Below are positions 6,136-6,870 of a stretch of DNA of 6,870 nt, piece after piece. Location of the stretch: positions 1 through 6,870 of the forward strand of contig DUGV01000280.1 in assembly GCA_013331225.1 (NCBI GenBank), written 5' to 3'. A program made the position numbers and the translations under genes. Each line of letters starts with the position of its first letter. Within the stretch, counting starts at the first letter, position 1. The notes beneath the pieces were generated by a model that was given only the letters and a program-made list of their open reading frames with translations, had not been told where the DNA came from and did not search any database. This DNA comes from Methanolinea sp. (GTDB lineage: Archaea; Halobacteriota; Methanomicrobia; Methanomicrobiales; Methanospirillaceae).

Positions 6136-6633
6136 TCAACCTGACCACCCTTTCCCGGTTGCTTTAAGGTAGGCTTCTTTGAGTGTCCAGAGATTAAAGA
6201 ATGCCTGTGTCTGTTCAATGGGAGGAAGCAAGCTGATTAGGTTCAATTGCTCTGTATGAAACAGCTGGTGTGTATTTGAAATGAGATCGGGTATTTCCTT
6301 GATTTGTTCAATATCGACTCCAACAGGGTTTTCGTGACTGATATCCAGCATCCAGTTTTTTCCTGAAAAAGACGTTGAGAAGGTATATTGACAGGAAGGA
6401 GTGTCAACAATGGGTTTTCCATATTGTCCATATGAAAGCCGTACTTCCCCAGGATTGCCTGATAGGTAAGATGCAAGGATGTAAGACCTGAGACGATCAA
6501 GGGCCACTTTAGGAACAAACCTGGCCGGATCTTTGGGAGGATAAAATTTCATTTCATCAACTGGTCCAGCTAGACATCCTCCAATTACCCTCAATTTTTC
6601 TGGAATCTCAAGTCCCCAGAGGTGAAATCTGAC
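6136..6633 (-). pseudogene. degraded Sfp-type 4'-phosphopantetheinyl transferase
   Basis: The minus strand reads as a phosphopantetheinyl transferase, the enzyme that moves the CoA phosphopantetheine arm to carrier proteins. Recognisable parts, numbered from a TTG at 6594, are YGKPIVD (59-64), FSTSFSG (72-78), VGVDIE with the metal ligands Asp94 and Glu96, and the WTLKEAYLKATGKG core (136-149). Three defects argue that it is dead or dying. There is no ATG or GTG at the proper start: family-like sequence (HLWGLEIPEK) continues upstream of the TTG as far as a TAA at 6634-6636. The conserved His of the SHSG motif is Phe76. The protein stops right after GKGWSG, losing the roughly 50 C-terminal residues that Sfp-type enzymes have. 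Base composition is about 41% GC over 6181-6360 against about 60% in neighbouring genes, suggesting foreign origin. A divergent but functional short enzyme started at TTG is possible but less likely. Confidence 0.7.
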
Positions 6634-6868
6634 TTAGATGAAGCGGATATGTCCTGATTTGATCTCCCAGTGACTCGCATGATCCATTAAATTCAAACTT
6701 CAGATTTCCTGACAAAAGGATACCCCTATCTTTTTCAAACAGATTCACACATGCCCCAGGAATATCACCATCTCCCTAAAGGAGATGCCATAAGGAAAAT
6801 TCGTCAAACCTGATTATATGAACGATCGGAAAACAGGGTTCAAAGGACAGTGGCATACCCTTTTTCAG
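6608..6868 (-). pseudogene. possible remnant of a metallo-beta-lactamase-fold gene
   Basis: In one minus-strand frame, an open stretch of 55 codons (6775-6608) follows an in-frame TAG at 6776-6778, beyond which the same frame stays open to near the window edge (30 codons). The segment DIPGACVNLFEKDRGILLSG resembles the 'HTPGSxCLYxxxRGxLFSGD' region of metallo-beta-lactamase-fold hydrolases, but the metal-binding His and Asp positions read Asp and Asn. With the internal stop this would be a dead gene fragment. Its end overlaps the start of the transferase remnant in another frame. The resemblance is by eye over about 20 residues only, so chance is a real alternative. Confidence 0.27.
6769..6787. 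other. perfect 7-bp hairpin in the low-GC end region
   Basis: CATCTCC (6769-6775) and GGAGATG (6781-6787) are perfect inverted repeats around CTAAA. The minus-strand stop codon TAG (6776-6778) of the possible hydrolase remnant lies in the loop. No T-run follows on either strand, so terminator function is doubtful. Confidence 0.4.
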
Positions 6869-6870
6869 TA

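Noticed and set aside
6751..6813. A 20-codon plus-strand frame beginning MPQEYHHLPKG
   Set aside because: It is too short, has no ribosome site and spans the hairpin at 6769-6787. Nothing supports translation.

Overview
This window looks like archaeal chromosome, most likely from a methanogen of the Methanomicrobiales type. That placement is inferred from A/T-rich TATA-like elements roughly 25-40 bases before several starts, weak or absent Shine-Dalgarno sites, short genes separated by 90-290 base gaps, and the mix of protein families. No methanogenesis gene or rRNA is present to confirm it. Most of the window is moderately GC-rich (57% and 62% in two lines counted by hand, 5281-5340 and 5581-5640).

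Layout: (1) 1-1563, minus strand: an AlkD-like DNA alkylation repair glycosylase followed by an alpha/beta-hydrolase (lipase/esterase type) whose last residues run off the left edge. (2) 1564-1784: a divergent intergenic region with an unusual alternation of G4 and C4 tracts. (3) 1785-2177, plus strand: a small HNH-like zinc-binding protein that seems to lack core catalytic residues. (4) 2371-3297: an MscS-family mechanosensitive channel. (5) 3589-4083: a phosphinothricin-acetyltransferase-like GNAT enzyme. (6) 4261-4743: a RidA-family protein carrying an N-terminal hydrophobic segment, which is unusual for this normally cytosolic family. (7) 4875-5921: an AI-2E/PerM-family membrane permease. 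(8) From about 6136 to the right edge, base composition falls to about 41% GC (counted over 6181-6360). This part holds a degraded Sfp-type phosphopantetheinyl transferase on the minus strand and, behind it, a short open stretch that may be a remnant of a metallo-beta-lactamase-fold gene.

The plus-strand genes are separated by gaps of 130-290 bases with their own promoter-like elements, so they read as independently transcribed units (osmotic and solute handling, small-molecule detoxification) and not as one operon. I find no CRISPR array, tRNA, rRNA or intact mobile element, and no convincing new multi-gene system. The most notable points are the membrane-anchored RidA, the degenerate HNH protein, the decaying low-GC island at the right end, and several intergenic dyads that could be operators.
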